From positions 1-31,841 of the forward strand of contig CAJLWM010000017.1 in the NCBI GenBank assembly GCA_905210415.1: 31,841 nucleotides of DNA, read 5' to 3'. Below the pieces are notes generated by a model, which was given only the letters and a program-made list of their open reading frames with translations, did no database searches and was not told where the DNA came from. The first letter of the stretch is position 1, and each line of letters starts with the position of its first letter. This DNA comes from an uncultured Prevotellaceae bacterium. GTDB taxonomy: Bacteria; Bacteroidota; Bacteroidia; Bacteroidales; Muribaculaceae. Positions 17,041-24,453 of the stretch are shown in pieces. Made by a program: the position numbers and the translations under genes.

Positions 17041-17064
17041 ATTAACTAATTTATTAACTAATTT
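17041..17064 (+). repeat. tandem 12-mer in the rpsA initiation region
   Basis: ATTAACTAATTT occurs twice back to back (17041-17052 and 17053-17064), ending two bases before the rpsA ATG. A short GCGG/CCGC hairpin at about 17018-17033 precedes it. The AU-rich repeats take the place of a Shine-Dalgarno sequence. Confidence 0.9.
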
Positions 17065-17066
17065 AA

Positions 17067-18842
17067 ATGAGCGAAGAATTAAAGAATTCTCCAATTGAAG
17101 ACTTCGATTGGGAAGCCTATGAAAAAGGCGAAACTCAAGGAGAAAAATCTCACGAAGAGTTGGAAAAAACCTATGACGAAAGCCTTAACACAATTAAGGA
17201 CAAAGAAGTAACTGAAGGTACCGTTATCGCAATCAACAAGCGCGAGGTAGTGGTTAACATCGGCTACAAGTCAGATGGTATTATTCCATTGAACGAATTC
17301 CGTTACAATCCAGATTTGAAGGTAGGTGACACTGTAGAAGTATTCATCGAAAATCAAGAGGATAAAAAAGGCCAGTTGATCCTTTCACACCGCAAGGCTC
17401 GTATGGCTAAGAGCTGGGATCGTGTAAACGAAGCGCTTGAAAACGACGAAGTAATCAAGGGTTACATCAAGTGCCGCACTAAGGGTGGTATGATTGTTGA
17501 CGTATTCGGCATCGAAGCATTCTTGCCAGGTAGCCAAATCGACGTTAAGCCAATCCGTGACTACGATGTATTCGTTGGCAAAACTATGGAATTTAAGGTT
17601 GTTAAGATTAACCAAGAATTCAAGAATGTTGTTGTTTCTCACAAGGCTCTTATCGAAGCTGAACTCGAACAACAAAAGAAAGAAATCATCGCTAAGCTCG
17701 AAAAGGGACAAGTGCTCGAAGGTGTTGTTAAGAACATCACTTCTTACGGTGTATTCATCGACCTTGGTGGCGTAGATGGTCTTATCCACATCACTGACCT
17801 CTCTTGGGGCCGTGTAAATCACCCAGAAGAAATCGTGTCACTCGACCAAAAGCTCAATGTCGTTATCCTCGACTTCGACGACGAAAAGCGTCGTATCGCT
17901 TTGGGCTTGAAGCAACTTCAACCACATCCATGGGATGCTCTTGATCCAAACTTGAAGGTTGGCGACAAGGTTAAGGGTAAAGTAGTGGTTATGGCTGACT
18001 ACGGTGCATTCGTTGAAATCGCTCCTGGTGTAGAAGGTCTTATCCACGTTAGCGAAATGTCATGGTCGCAACACTTGCGTTCTGCTCAAGACTTCTTGAA
18101 GAAGGGCGACGAAGTAGAAGCAGTAGTATTGACTCTCGACCGCGAAGAACGCAAGATGTCTCTCGGCATCAAGCAGCTCAAGGCAGACCCATGGGAAAAT
18201 ATCGAAGAAAAATATCCTGTTGGTAGCAAGCACACTGCTAAGGTTCGCAACTTCACTAACTTCGGTGTATTTGTGGAACTTGAAGAAGGTGTTGACGGCT
18301 TGATTCACATCAGCGACCTTTCTTGGACTAAGAAAATCAAACACCCATCTGAATTCACTCAAATCGGTGCTGATATCGACGTTCAAGTTCTCGAAATCGA
18401 CAATGACAACCGTCGCTTGAGCCTCGGCCACAAGCAACTCGAAGAAAATCCTTGGGATGTATTCGAAACTGTATTCACAGTTGGTAGCATCCACGAAGGT
18501 ACAATCACAGAACTTCTCGACAAGGGTGCTGTTGTAGCACTTCCTTACGGCGTAGAAGGTTTCGCTACTCCTAAGCACCTCGTTAAGGAAGACGGAACTA
18601 CTGCTAAGCAAGACGAAAAGCTCGACTTCAAGGTGATTGAATTCAACAAGGACGCTAAGCGTATCATCCTTTCTCACAGCCGCATTTTCGAAGATGCTGC
18701 TAAGGCTGAACAACGCAAGGCTAAGAAGGCTGCTGCTAAGACTGTTGCTGAAGAAGCTCCAGCTACTCCAGCTATCGAAAAGACAACTCTTGGTGACATC
18801 CAAGAATTGGCAGCTCTTAAGGAAAAACTTTCTAAGAAGTAA
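17067..18842 (+). CDS. rpsA: 30S ribosomal protein S1
   Basis: Binds single-stranded, often AU-rich mRNA leaders and brings them to the 30S subunit, which matters in Bacteroidetes where Shine-Dalgarno pairing is rare. The 591 residues contain six S1 (OB-fold) repeats. The clearest begin at VTEGTVIAINKREV (about 48), VLEGVVKNITSYGVFIDL (about 217), VKGKVVVMADYGAFVEI (about 301) and HTAKVRNFTNFGVFVEL (about 388). The repeats near 132 and 475 are more divergent, as usual. The acidic N-terminal 50 residues and the Lys/Ala-rich tail after 550 are lineage-typical additions. Codon use is strongly biased, consistent with very high expression. Confidence 0.97.
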   Translation: MSEELKNSPIEDFDWEAYEKGETQGEKSHEELEKTYDESLNTIKDKEVTEGTVIAINKREVVVNIGYKSDGIIPLNEFRYNPDLKVGDTVEVFIENQEDKKGQLILSHRKARMAKSWDRVNEALENDEVIKGYIKCRTKGGMIVDVFGIEAFLPGSQIDVKPIRDYDVFVGKTMEFKVVKINQEFKNVVVSHKALIEAELEQQKKEIIAKLEKGQVLEGVVKNITSYGVFIDLGGVDGLIHITDLSWGRVNHPEEIVSLDQKLNVVILDFDDEKRRIALGLKQLQPHPWDALDPNLKVGDKVKGKVVVMADYGAFVEIAPGVEGLIHVSEMSWSQHLRSAQDFLKKGDEVEAVVLTLDREERKMSLGIKQLKADPWENIEEKYPVGSKHTAKVRNFTNFGVFVELEEGVDGLIHISDLSWTKKIKHPSEFTQIGADIDVQVLEIDNDNRRLSLGHKQLEENPWDVFETVFTVGSIHEGTITELLDKGAVVALPYGVEGFATPKHLVKEDGTTAKQDEKLDFKVIEFNKDAKRIILSHSRIFEDAAKAEQRKAKKAAAKTVAEEAPATPAIEKTTLGDIQELAALKEKLSKK

Positions 18843-18879
18843 TTCTGTAGAGAAAAAATCGAAACACTACCATAGTGAT

Positions 18880-18914
18880 GAGGCGTTGGACGTTTGTCCA
18901 GCGCCTCGTTTTAC
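18880..18914 (+). terminator. terminator of rpsA
   Basis: A 12-bp stem (GAGGCG plus six further pairs, one G-T) closes a 4-nt loop at 18880-18907. It is followed by GTTTTA, about 40 bp after the stop codon. Confidence 0.82.
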
Positions 18915-18949
18915 ATATATAATATGTGTAATCGGGCCCCTTGTTGCGG

Positions 18950-18997
18950 TTGCTTGTTTCTCTCATTTGCACTATCGTTAGATAAGATGGGCTGCAC
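18950..18997 (+). repeat. promoter-like repeat, unit 1
   Basis: The 32-nt core at 18966-18997 (TTTGCACTATCGTTAGATAA then GATGGGCTGCAC) matches unit 2 with two mismatches. A TTG at 18950-18952 lies 20 nt before TATCGTTA, so the unit has promoter geometry with a degenerate -7 box. The segment TGCTT-TTTCTCTC-TTTGCACTATC just upstream is shared with unit 3. Confidence 0.8.
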
Positions 18998-19007
18998 CTC
19001 AACAATG

Positions 19008-19074
19008 AAAATGAAATGAATTTCATTTTGCATTGCCCTCGGTTTGCACTATCGTTAGATAAAATAGGCTGCAC
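19008..19074 (+). repeat. promoter-like repeat, unit 2, with 10-bp hairpin
   Basis: A perfect inverted repeat (19008-19017 with 19020-19029) overlaps a TTG at 19028-19030. TATCGTTA follows 19 nt later and is part of the 32-nt repeat core at 19043-19074. The distance from the unit 1 core is exactly 77 bp. Confidence 0.8.
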
Positions 19075-19084
19075 TCGGAAATAT

Positions 19085-19133
19085 CAACTTGAGCAAGCTA
19101 AGTTGCTTATTTCTCTCGTTTGCACTATCTTTG
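19085..19133 (+). promoter_or_regulatory. promoter of the DUF4491 gene, unit 3 of the repeat
   Basis: The hairpin CAACTT-G-AGC-AA-GCT-AAGTTG at 19085-19105 contains the -33 TTG (19103-19105) in its right arm. After 20 nt comes TATCTTTG (19126-19133), a full consensus -7 box. The core TTTGCACTATC at 19119-19129 repeats units 1 and 2 at a 76-bp distance. Transcription would start about 13 nt before the gene. Confidence 0.8.
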
Positions 19134-19151
19134 CCAAAAAAATAAAAGTAT

Positions 19152-19487
19152 ATGGAAATATTATCGCAATTGAATTGGCTTGGTTTAGTGATTGGTATAT
19201 CAACTTTTTTAATTATAGGTGTGTTTCATCCCATAGTGATCAAGGCAGAATATTATTTTGGCACTCGCTGTTGGTGGTGGTTTGTGGTGGCTGGCGTGGC
19301 ATTGCTTATCGCTGCCGTGCTTGTTGATAGTGTGCTTGCATCTGCTCTGCTTGGCGTCACGGCGTTCTCTTGCTTCTGGTCGATACTCGAAATCTTCGAG
19401 CAACAGGAGCGTGTGCGCAAGGGATGGTTTCCTCGCAATCCCAAGCGTCGTTATCCTTTCGATGATGCTGACAACTCAGAGAAGTGA
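19152..19487 (+). CDS. DUF4491 family membrane protein
   Basis: The 111-residue protein is a small inner-membrane protein of unknown function found mainly in Bacteroidales. Three hydrophobic segments are visible (about 8-26, 42-60 and 62-82). The family-typical stretches are FLIIGVFHPIVIKAEYYFGT near residues 20-38 and a cytoplasmic end with EQQERVRKGWFPRNPKRR. The ATG at 19152 is the first after the consensus promoter, leaving a leader of only about 13 nt. It is monocistronic and directly downstream of the repeat array described at 18950-19133. Confidence 0.88.
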   Translation: MEILSQLNWLGLVIGISTFLIIGVFHPIVIKAEYYFGTRCWWWFVVAGVALLIAAVLVDSVLASALLGVTAFSCFWSILEIFEQQERVRKGWFPRNPKRRYPFDDADNSEK

Positions 19488-19529
19488 AATTTATTGCCTA
19501 AAATAGAAAAAATATTTGTGGTAAAGCGT

Positions 19530-19559
19530 TTGTGATATAAGAATTATAAACTAACTTTG
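19530..19559 (+). promoter_or_regulatory. promoter of the small secreted protein gene
   Basis: TTG at 19530-19532, 19-nt spacer, TAACTTTG at 19552-19559. The leader to the GTG start would be about 85 nt and contains a short reading frame (19633-19653). Confidence 0.75.
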
Positions 19560-19632
19560 TGATAGGAATATGTAGATTGGGTGGAGTGTGTTCTCTACCG
19601 AAAGATTATGAGATTCCGGAGATTATAAAACA

Positions 19633-19653
19633 ATGAGTGTAAAAAAACGGTGA
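19633..19653 (+). CDS. six-codon upstream reading frame
   Basis: ATG AGT GTA AAA AAA CGG TGA encodes MSVKKR. Its TGA overlaps the GTG start of the next gene (GTGA), the geometry of translational coupling. One extra A in its A7 run would instead fuse it in frame to the downstream protein. It may therefore be a coupling leader, a slippage site or a trace of a sequencing error. Confidence 0.35.
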   Translation: MSVKKR

Positions 19654-19958
19654 AACGAATTCTTATCATATTGACCATGTTGCTGGCTATTGCAGGAAGT
19701 GATGCGCTCTGCGCAGAGCAGGCACAATGGCAAGAGTCGAAGCATGCTGTGGCGCCCGATACCGATGTGGATATCTCTGGTCGTGATGGTGTGATAGTGA
19801 TTCGCACCAGCCGCCGCATACAGGTGAGAGTTTTCACCATCCTTGGTCAGCTCGTGAGCCAGGCCACTCTCAATCCGGGTGAAAGCATTTTGAAAGTAAA
19901 TTCTCGTGGCATCTATATTGTAAAGGTAGAAAACCGTACCCAAAAAGTGGCTTTGTAG
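19650..19958 (+). CDS. small secreted protein consisting of a T9SS-tail-like domain
   Basis: The 102-residue product has a signal peptide (MKRILIILTMLLAIAGSDALCA). After a spacer of about 20 residues comes a single beta-sandwich resembling the type IX secretion C-terminal sorting domain: IVIRTSRRIQVRVFTILGQL, a turn with LNPGES, then GIYIVKVENRTQKVAL ending with a basic and hydrophobic tail. In normal T9SS cargo this domain is attached to a large enzyme; here there is none. The start is a GTG at 19650, because the only upstream ATG (19633) runs into a stop. A +1 change in the A7 run would give MSVKK-T-VKRILII, also a good signal peptide n-region. Function is unknown. Confidence 0.7.
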   Translation: MKRILIILTMLLAIAGSDALCAEQAQWQESKHAVAPDTDVDISGRDGVIVIRTSRRIQVRVFTILGQLVSQATLNPGESILKVNSRGIYIVKVENRTQKVAL

Positions 19959-20039
19959 TGCCAAAAGTTAAAGTTTGTAATTTTGTCGGCGTAGTGTATA
20001 TTTTATTTGCTGCGCGTGTGTAGATAATGTGCCTTTTCT

Positions 20040-20069
20040 TTGCTTGGCGCATTTTTTTTTGTATATTTG
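20040..20069 (+). promoter_or_regulatory. promoter of ilvE
   Basis: TTG at 20040-20042, 19-nt spacer containing a T9 run, TATATTTG at 20062-20069. The leader to the ATG would be about 80 nt. Confidence 0.7.
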
Positions 20070-20153
20070 TGAAGCTAATATAAGTGATTTGGCCGTGAGA
20101 CACGTGATGAATGTGTTATTTATGGTTGAGTCATATAAAAACACAACAAATAT

Positions 20154-21176
20154 ATGGATAAAAATTTAGACTGGTCAAAACTTCCGTTTGGATATCAGAA
20201 GACGAATTACAATGTGCGCTGTGCTTTTAAGGATGGCAAGTGGGGTGAAGTAGAAGTTACTGACTCTGAATACATCAACATGCACATGGCAGCTACTTGT
20301 CTGCACTACGGACAAGAAGTATTTGAAGGCCTCAAGGCATTTAGAGGAAAAGACGGAAAGATTCGTATTTTCCGTATGGACGAGAATGCTAAGCGCATCC
20401 GTCGTAGTGCCGAGGGCATTATGATGGAGCCACTTCCTGAAGACAAGTTCATGGAAATGGTGGAAAAAGTAGTCCGCCTAAACGAAGATTTTATTCCACC
20501 TTATGGCAGTGGCAGTTCGTTGTACATTCGCCCTATTGAAGTGGGTATGTCGGCACAAGTGGGCGTGAAACCTGCTACGGAATATCTGTTCATTATTTTT
20601 GTCACACCAGTAGGTCCTTACTTCAAGGAAGGATTTAAACCTACCAAGGTGGCTATCTACCGCGAATTTGACCGCGCTGCTCCTCGTGGCACTGGTCGCT
20701 GGAAGGTGGGTGGCAATTATGCAGCAAGCCTCACTGCTGGCACAATGGCTAAGCAAAATGGCTATTCTGCTGTGCTTTATCTCGATCCTAAGGAAAAGAA
20801 ATATATCGACGAGTGTGGTCCTGCAAACTTCTTTGCTGTGAAGGGTGACACTTACGTTACTCCTAAGAGCGAATCTATTTTGCCATCTATCACCAATATG
20901 AGCTTGCAACAAATCGCCAAGGACCTTGGTATGCAGGTGGAATGCCGCCCTGTGTTGCTTGAGGAATTGGCTGAAATGGACGAAGCTGCTGAATGCGGCA
21001 CTGCTGCTGTGGCTGCTCCAATCTCGCAAATCGACGACGTGGATGAAGGCAAATCGTATGTTTTCGCTAAGGACGGCAACCCTGGCCCTTGGACAACTAA
21101 GTTGTATAACCGCTTGCGTGGCATCCAACTCGGTGAAGAACCTGATACTCACAATTGGGTGACTGTGCTTGAATAA
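20154..21176 (+). CDS. ilvE: branched-chain amino acid aminotransferase
   Basis: PLP fold IV aminotransferase that interconverts leucine, isoleucine and valine with their 2-oxo acids using glutamate/2-oxoglutarate. The 340 residues match the longer (eukaryote-like, type II) BCAT form common in Bacteroidetes. Signatures are LHYGQEVFEGLKAFR (50-64), GSGSSLYIRP (118-127), and GTGRWKVGGNYAAS with the PLP lysine Lys184. The C-terminal ECGTAAVAAPIS binds the PLP phosphate. The gene is transcribed alone, away from other ilv genes, between its own promoter and a perfect palindromic terminator. Confidence 0.96.
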   Translation: MDKNLDWSKLPFGYQKTNYNVRCAFKDGKWGEVEVTDSEYINMHMAATCLHYGQEVFEGLKAFRGKDGKIRIFRMDENAKRIRRSAEGIMMEPLPEDKFMEMVEKVVRLNEDFIPPYGSGSSLYIRPIEVGMSAQVGVKPATEYLFIIFVTPVGPYFKEGFKPTKVAIYREFDRAAPRGTGRWKVGGNYAASLTAGTMAKQNGYSAVLYLDPKEKKYIDECGPANFFAVKGDTYVTPKSESILPSITNMSLQQIAKDLGMQVECRPVLLEELAEMDEAAECGTAAVAAPISQIDDVDEGKSYVFAKDGNPGPWTTKLYNRLRGIQLGEEPDTHNWVTVLE

Positions 21177-21207
21177 TCACTCCCTCCAAAGCGGGATAAC
21201 CGATAAA

Positions 21208-21246
21208 AAACGGCACTTGCAAAAATTTTTGCAAGTGCCGTTTCTA
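21208..21246 (+). terminator. terminator of ilvE
   Basis: Perfect palindrome with 18-bp arms (21208-21225 and 21226-21243): ACGGCACTTGC stem, A5/T5 centre, and A/T-rich flanks. It lies about 30 bp after the stop codon. Confidence 0.88.
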
Positions 21247-21456
21247 TTAGGTGGTATTTTGAACCCAAATCGGTCAATAGGCTGTAAATGTAGTGATTTT
21301 TCTACTGCTTGAAGTCTATCGGTTTTTTTATAAGGCATCTATTGTTTGTTTTTAGCTCGTAATAGCAGGCTATTACTCGTTAAAAGACAATCCAAATCTT
21401 CTTTTCTAAAACTCCGAGATCTTATCAAGCTAATGACGAATTGGGTTGAATTGGGA

Positions 21457-23397
21457 TTATTTAGCGTCTTTGATTGCCTTCACCCAGATCTTGTAGCCAG
21501 CGTCTTTGAGGTGCAAACCGTCGGTAGTGAGTTCCTTGCGGAGCACGTTTGTGCCAGGTTCAACGAAAAGAGGGTAGAGGTTGATAAACTTCAAACCTTT
21601 TTCCTTGGCAAGTTCTGCCAAGCGAGCGTTGATTTCAGGCACTTGGTTGGTTTTGCCGTCGAGGTTCTTATAGCGGTGGAAGCTCTCGTTGATAGGCAAT
21701 AGGCTTTGAATGATGAGTTCTGTGTTAGGGCATTCGCTCATGATTCGTTCTATCACTTTACGTTCGCGCGAGATGATGTCGTCGGTAGTCAAGTGGTGGC
21801 TAACGTCGTTGATGCCGCAGAGATAGTAGATCTTCTTAGGGTTGCCAGGAAGAATCTGGTGCAAGCGGTCGTAGATACCCATAATCTCATCACCGATGAT
21901 GCCGCGGTTTACTACGTTTTTCCAACCGAGCTTTTTGCCCCAATCTTTACCGCCTTCAGTGAGGCTGTTGCCAAGCATCACAATGTCTTTGCTGGTGATG
22001 GCTGGTTGGTTGAGGAATTCTTGGAAACGAGTGTAGTAGTATGGGAAATACTTTTCTGTTGTTGCCTTGTGCTCAGCAGTGAAGCCAGTGTTGGTGTCGA
22101 TGAGTGCACCAGCCACAGCGTTAGCCACGAGGGTGCGAAGAGCTCCTGCAGCACCACCATCTTCTGGGTGAGCGCGGTTGGTGAGAAGAATCACGCTGAT
22201 GTCGTTCACAGGGTCGATAAGCACGCTTGTTCCGGTGTAGCCAGTGTGGCCGTAAGTCTCATCAGAGAACATATTACCGAGGTTGCTCGAATAGTCAGAA
22301 TAAACGTCCCAACCGAGAGCGCGGCCTACTGCTTTCTCATCGCGTGGCACGGTGCGCATTGCTTTCACTGCGAGTGGGCTGAGGATGCGAGTGCCGTTGA
22401 GTTCGCCGCCATTCTGCAAAGCAGCACAGAGGATTGCCAAGTCTTCAGCAGTGGTGAAGATGCCGGCATTGCCACTGATGCCGAGATTCATTTCTCGTGC
22501 AAGAGGGTCGTGCACTTGACCGAGGAAGCACACTTTGCGGTCTTTGCCTTGTTTTTCGGTAGGAGCGATATAATAACCCTTTGTTGTAGATGATTTGGCT
22601 TTAGTATCATCGGTAGTGTACATTGCTTCGTCGGTGACTACCACGTTTTGGTCGTTCACCCAAAGACCTGATTTCTCGTCGAGGTGACAAGGTAGATAGT
22701 CGGTGTGCTTCATTCCGAGAGGCTTGAAGATGTAGTCTTGTGCAAATTCGCGAAGATTCTTGCCACTGACCTTTTCAATGATTTTTTGCAGTGTGATGAA
22801 GTTGAGGCAGCTGTATTGGAAGCCGGTGCTTGGTTTAAAATCGCGGTGGCAAGTTGAGATGTATTTCATCAGAGAGTCTACGTTGGCAGCATCGCCATAT
22901 TGCTTGCGCAATTCGTTTGGTGTAACGTAGGCAGGCAGACCAGATGAGTGGGTGAGCAGGTGCTCAATGCGTATGGTCTTGCTTTGCTTGCCATCTTCAC
23001 TCTTCCAATTTTGGAAGCCGGGAATGTATTGGCTTACGGGGTCTTGCAGACGGATGTAGCCACGGTCGAGCAACACCGCTGCTGATACTGCAGTGCTCAT
23101 TGATTTGCTGCATGAAGCCATGTCGAAGATTGTGTTGGTGGTCATTGGCTCTTTCTTAGGGAAAACGCTGCGGTTTCCGTAGGCTTTGAGATAAGCCATT
23201 TTGCCGTTTCTCACCACAGCCAACACGGCACCAGGGATTTCTTCGTTGTTGATTGCATTGTTGATGATGCGGTCGGCGTTGAGTAGACGCTCGGCATCAA
23301 GACCTGCTTGCTGAGGAGCAACGCAAGGCAGAGGCTGTGCTTTAAGCGCTGGCATGGCGCAAAGCAGCCCCAAAAGAAGTGTGAATAATTTCTTCAT
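21457..23397 (-). CDS. secreted two-domain hydrolase: class C beta-lactamase-like + SGNH esterase
   Basis: A 646-residue protein with a signal peptide (MKKLFTLLLGLLCAMPALKA). The first domain (about 28-435) is a serine hydrolase of the penicillin-binding/class C beta-lactamase type: SxxK is SCSK at 95-98, the second motif is YSC at 195-197 where YxN is usual, and HTG at 384-386 replaces KTG. The second domain (about 465-646) is an SGNH/GDSL hydrolase: GNSL with Ser478, GIND with Asn530, and the catalytic DGLH at 626-629. Each domain keeps its own catalytic residues. A role in trimming or deacylating peptidoglycan or glycans in the periplasm is plausible; actual beta-lactam resistance is not implied. 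It is transcribed alone. Confidence 0.9.
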   Translation of the reverse strand: MKKLFTLLLGLLCAMPALKAQPLPCVAPQQAGLDAERLLNADRIINNAINNEEIPGAVLAVVRNGKMAYLKAYGNRSVFPKKEPMTTNTIFDMASCSKSMSTAVSAAVLLDRGYIRLQDPVSQYIPGFQNWKSEDGKQSKTIRIEHLLTHSSGLPAYVTPNELRKQYGDAANVDSLMKYISTCHRDFKPSTGFQYSCLNFITLQKIIEKVSGKNLREFAQDYIFKPLGMKHTDYLPCHLDEKSGLWVNDQNVVVTDEAMYTTDDTKAKSSTTKGYYIAPTEKQGKDRKVCFLGQVHDPLAREMNLGISGNAGIFTTAEDLAILCAALQNGGELNGTRILSPLAVKAMRTVPRDEKAVGRALGWDVYSDYSSNLGNMFSDETYGHTGYTGTSVLIDPVNDISVILLTNRAHPEDGGAAGALRTLVANAVAGALIDTNTGFTAEHKATTEKYFPYYYTRFQEFLNQPAITSKDIVMLGNSLTEGGKDWGKKLGWKNVVNRGIIGDEIMGIYDRLHQILPGNPKKIYYLCGINDVSHHLTTDDIISRERKVIERIMSECPNTELIIQSLLPINESFHRYKNLDGKTNQVPEINARLAELAKEKGLKFINLYPLFVEPGTNVLRKELTTDGLHLKDAGYKIWVKAIKDAK

Positions 23398-23444
23398 TTT
23401 TGTATGTCTAAAAAAAGGTTTTTTGTAAGCTTATATTTATGTGT

Positions 23445-23475
23445 CAAAGTTAGACAAAATATTTGTCAATGCCAA
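23445..23475 (-). promoter_or_regulatory. promoter of the two-domain hydrolase
   Basis: On the minus strand TTG at 23475-23473, a 20-nt spacer and TAACTTTG at 23452-23445, about 48 bp before the start codon. Confidence 0.75.
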
Positions 23476-23501
23476 TAATGTTTGTCCGCAATTATTTGGT
23501 T

Positions 23502-24449
23502 TTATCGCATAAAGAGAGCGATGTCGTAGCCGATGTAAATCAGCAGGAATATCAGACCCTCGATGCGGTCGAACTTGCGCTTTCCGAAGGTGAAAATCAC
23601 TATGTAGCAGAGCAGTGCTGAGAATAACAGCATGGCATAATCTGTGATGGCGATGCTTTGGGTTGTGAACGGGTGTATAAGCGCTGGCACTCCAAGCACA
23701 AATAGCGCGTTGAAAATGTTAGAACCGAGCACGTTGCCAAGTGCCAACTGTGCGTTGCCACGACGAGCGGCAATGATGCAGGTGATGAGTTCGGGCAACG
23801 ATGTACCCACAGCCACGATGGTGATAGAAATCACCGATTCGCTAACTCCCCAAGCGCGGGCTATGCTTTTTGCCGAGTCGAGAAACATGGTGCCGCCTCC
23901 AATCAGTGCGCCCAGCGATGCAAGGGCGATGATGATGAGCAGAGCTATGTTGAGGCGCTGATATTTGTTTGGCTGTAATTCTTCTTCTTCGGTGGCCTCG
24001 TTGCGGCTCTTATACACCACATATCCCATATAGGCGGTGAATGCCACCAGCAATATCGCGCCATCAACGCGCGATAGTCCGGTTTGTGCGCCTGTGAATG
24101 TGAGGATTGTCACCAGAATAGATGCGAAAATCGCGAATGGAATGTCGCGGCGAGTTTGTTGTCGCTGAATGGTGAATGGCAATATTAAGCCGGTTGCGCC
24201 AAGTATTAGCAGCACGTTGCAGATGTTAGAGCCGAGCACGTTGCCCATGGCTATGTCGCCGTGGCCGGTGATTGCCGACGATGTGCTGATGAATAATTCT
24301 GGGGCCGATGTGCCCATTCCCACAATTGTGAGTCCGATTACGAAATCGCTAAGATGCGCTTTCTTTGCTATTGCCACTGATGAGTCAACCAATACGTTTG
24401 CTCCGATAAGCAGCAAGGCAAGTCCGAGAATAAGTATGATATAGTCCAT
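23502..24449 (-). CDS. CaCA family calcium/sodium antiporter (YrbG-like)
   Basis: Inner-membrane cation antiporter of 315 residues with about ten transmembrane segments. It shows the two inverted alpha repeats of the family: VGMGTSAPELFIS near residue 45 with MGNVLGSNICNVLLILG after it, and VAVGTSLPELITC near 210 with LGNVLGSNIFNALFVLG. The glutamates in these repeats bind the cation. The N-terminus (MDYIILILGLALLLIGANVLVD) fits the usual start. It begins 4 bp after the trmO stop, so the two genes are cotranscribed. The biological reason for pairing with a tRNA methyltransferase is not apparent. Confidence 0.93.
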   Translation of the reverse strand: MDYIILILGLALLLIGANVLVDSSVAIAKKAHLSDFVIGLTIVGMGTSAPELFISTSSAITGHGDIAMGNVLGSNICNVLLILGATGLILPFTIQRQQTRRDIPFAIFASILVTILTFTGAQTGLSRVDGAILLVAFTAYMGYVVYKSRNEATEEEELQPNKYQRLNIALLIIIALASLGALIGGGTMFLDSAKSIARAWGVSESVISITIVAVGTSLPELITCIIAARRGNAQLALGNVLGSNIFNALFVLGVPALIHPFTTQSIAITDYAMLLFSALLCYIVIFTFGKRKFDRIEGLIFLLIYIGYDIALFMR

Positions 24450-24453
24450 TGTT

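Noticed and set aside
18060..18803. 247-codon minus-strand frame opposite rpsA
   Set aside because: Low-complexity Ser/Leu/Phe-rich translation produced by the biased codons of rpsA; not a gene.
21208..21243. Perfect 36-bp palindrome as a mobile-element end
   Set aside because: Its position just after ilvE, GC-rich stem and A/T flanks fit an intrinsic terminator; no transposase or target duplication is nearby.
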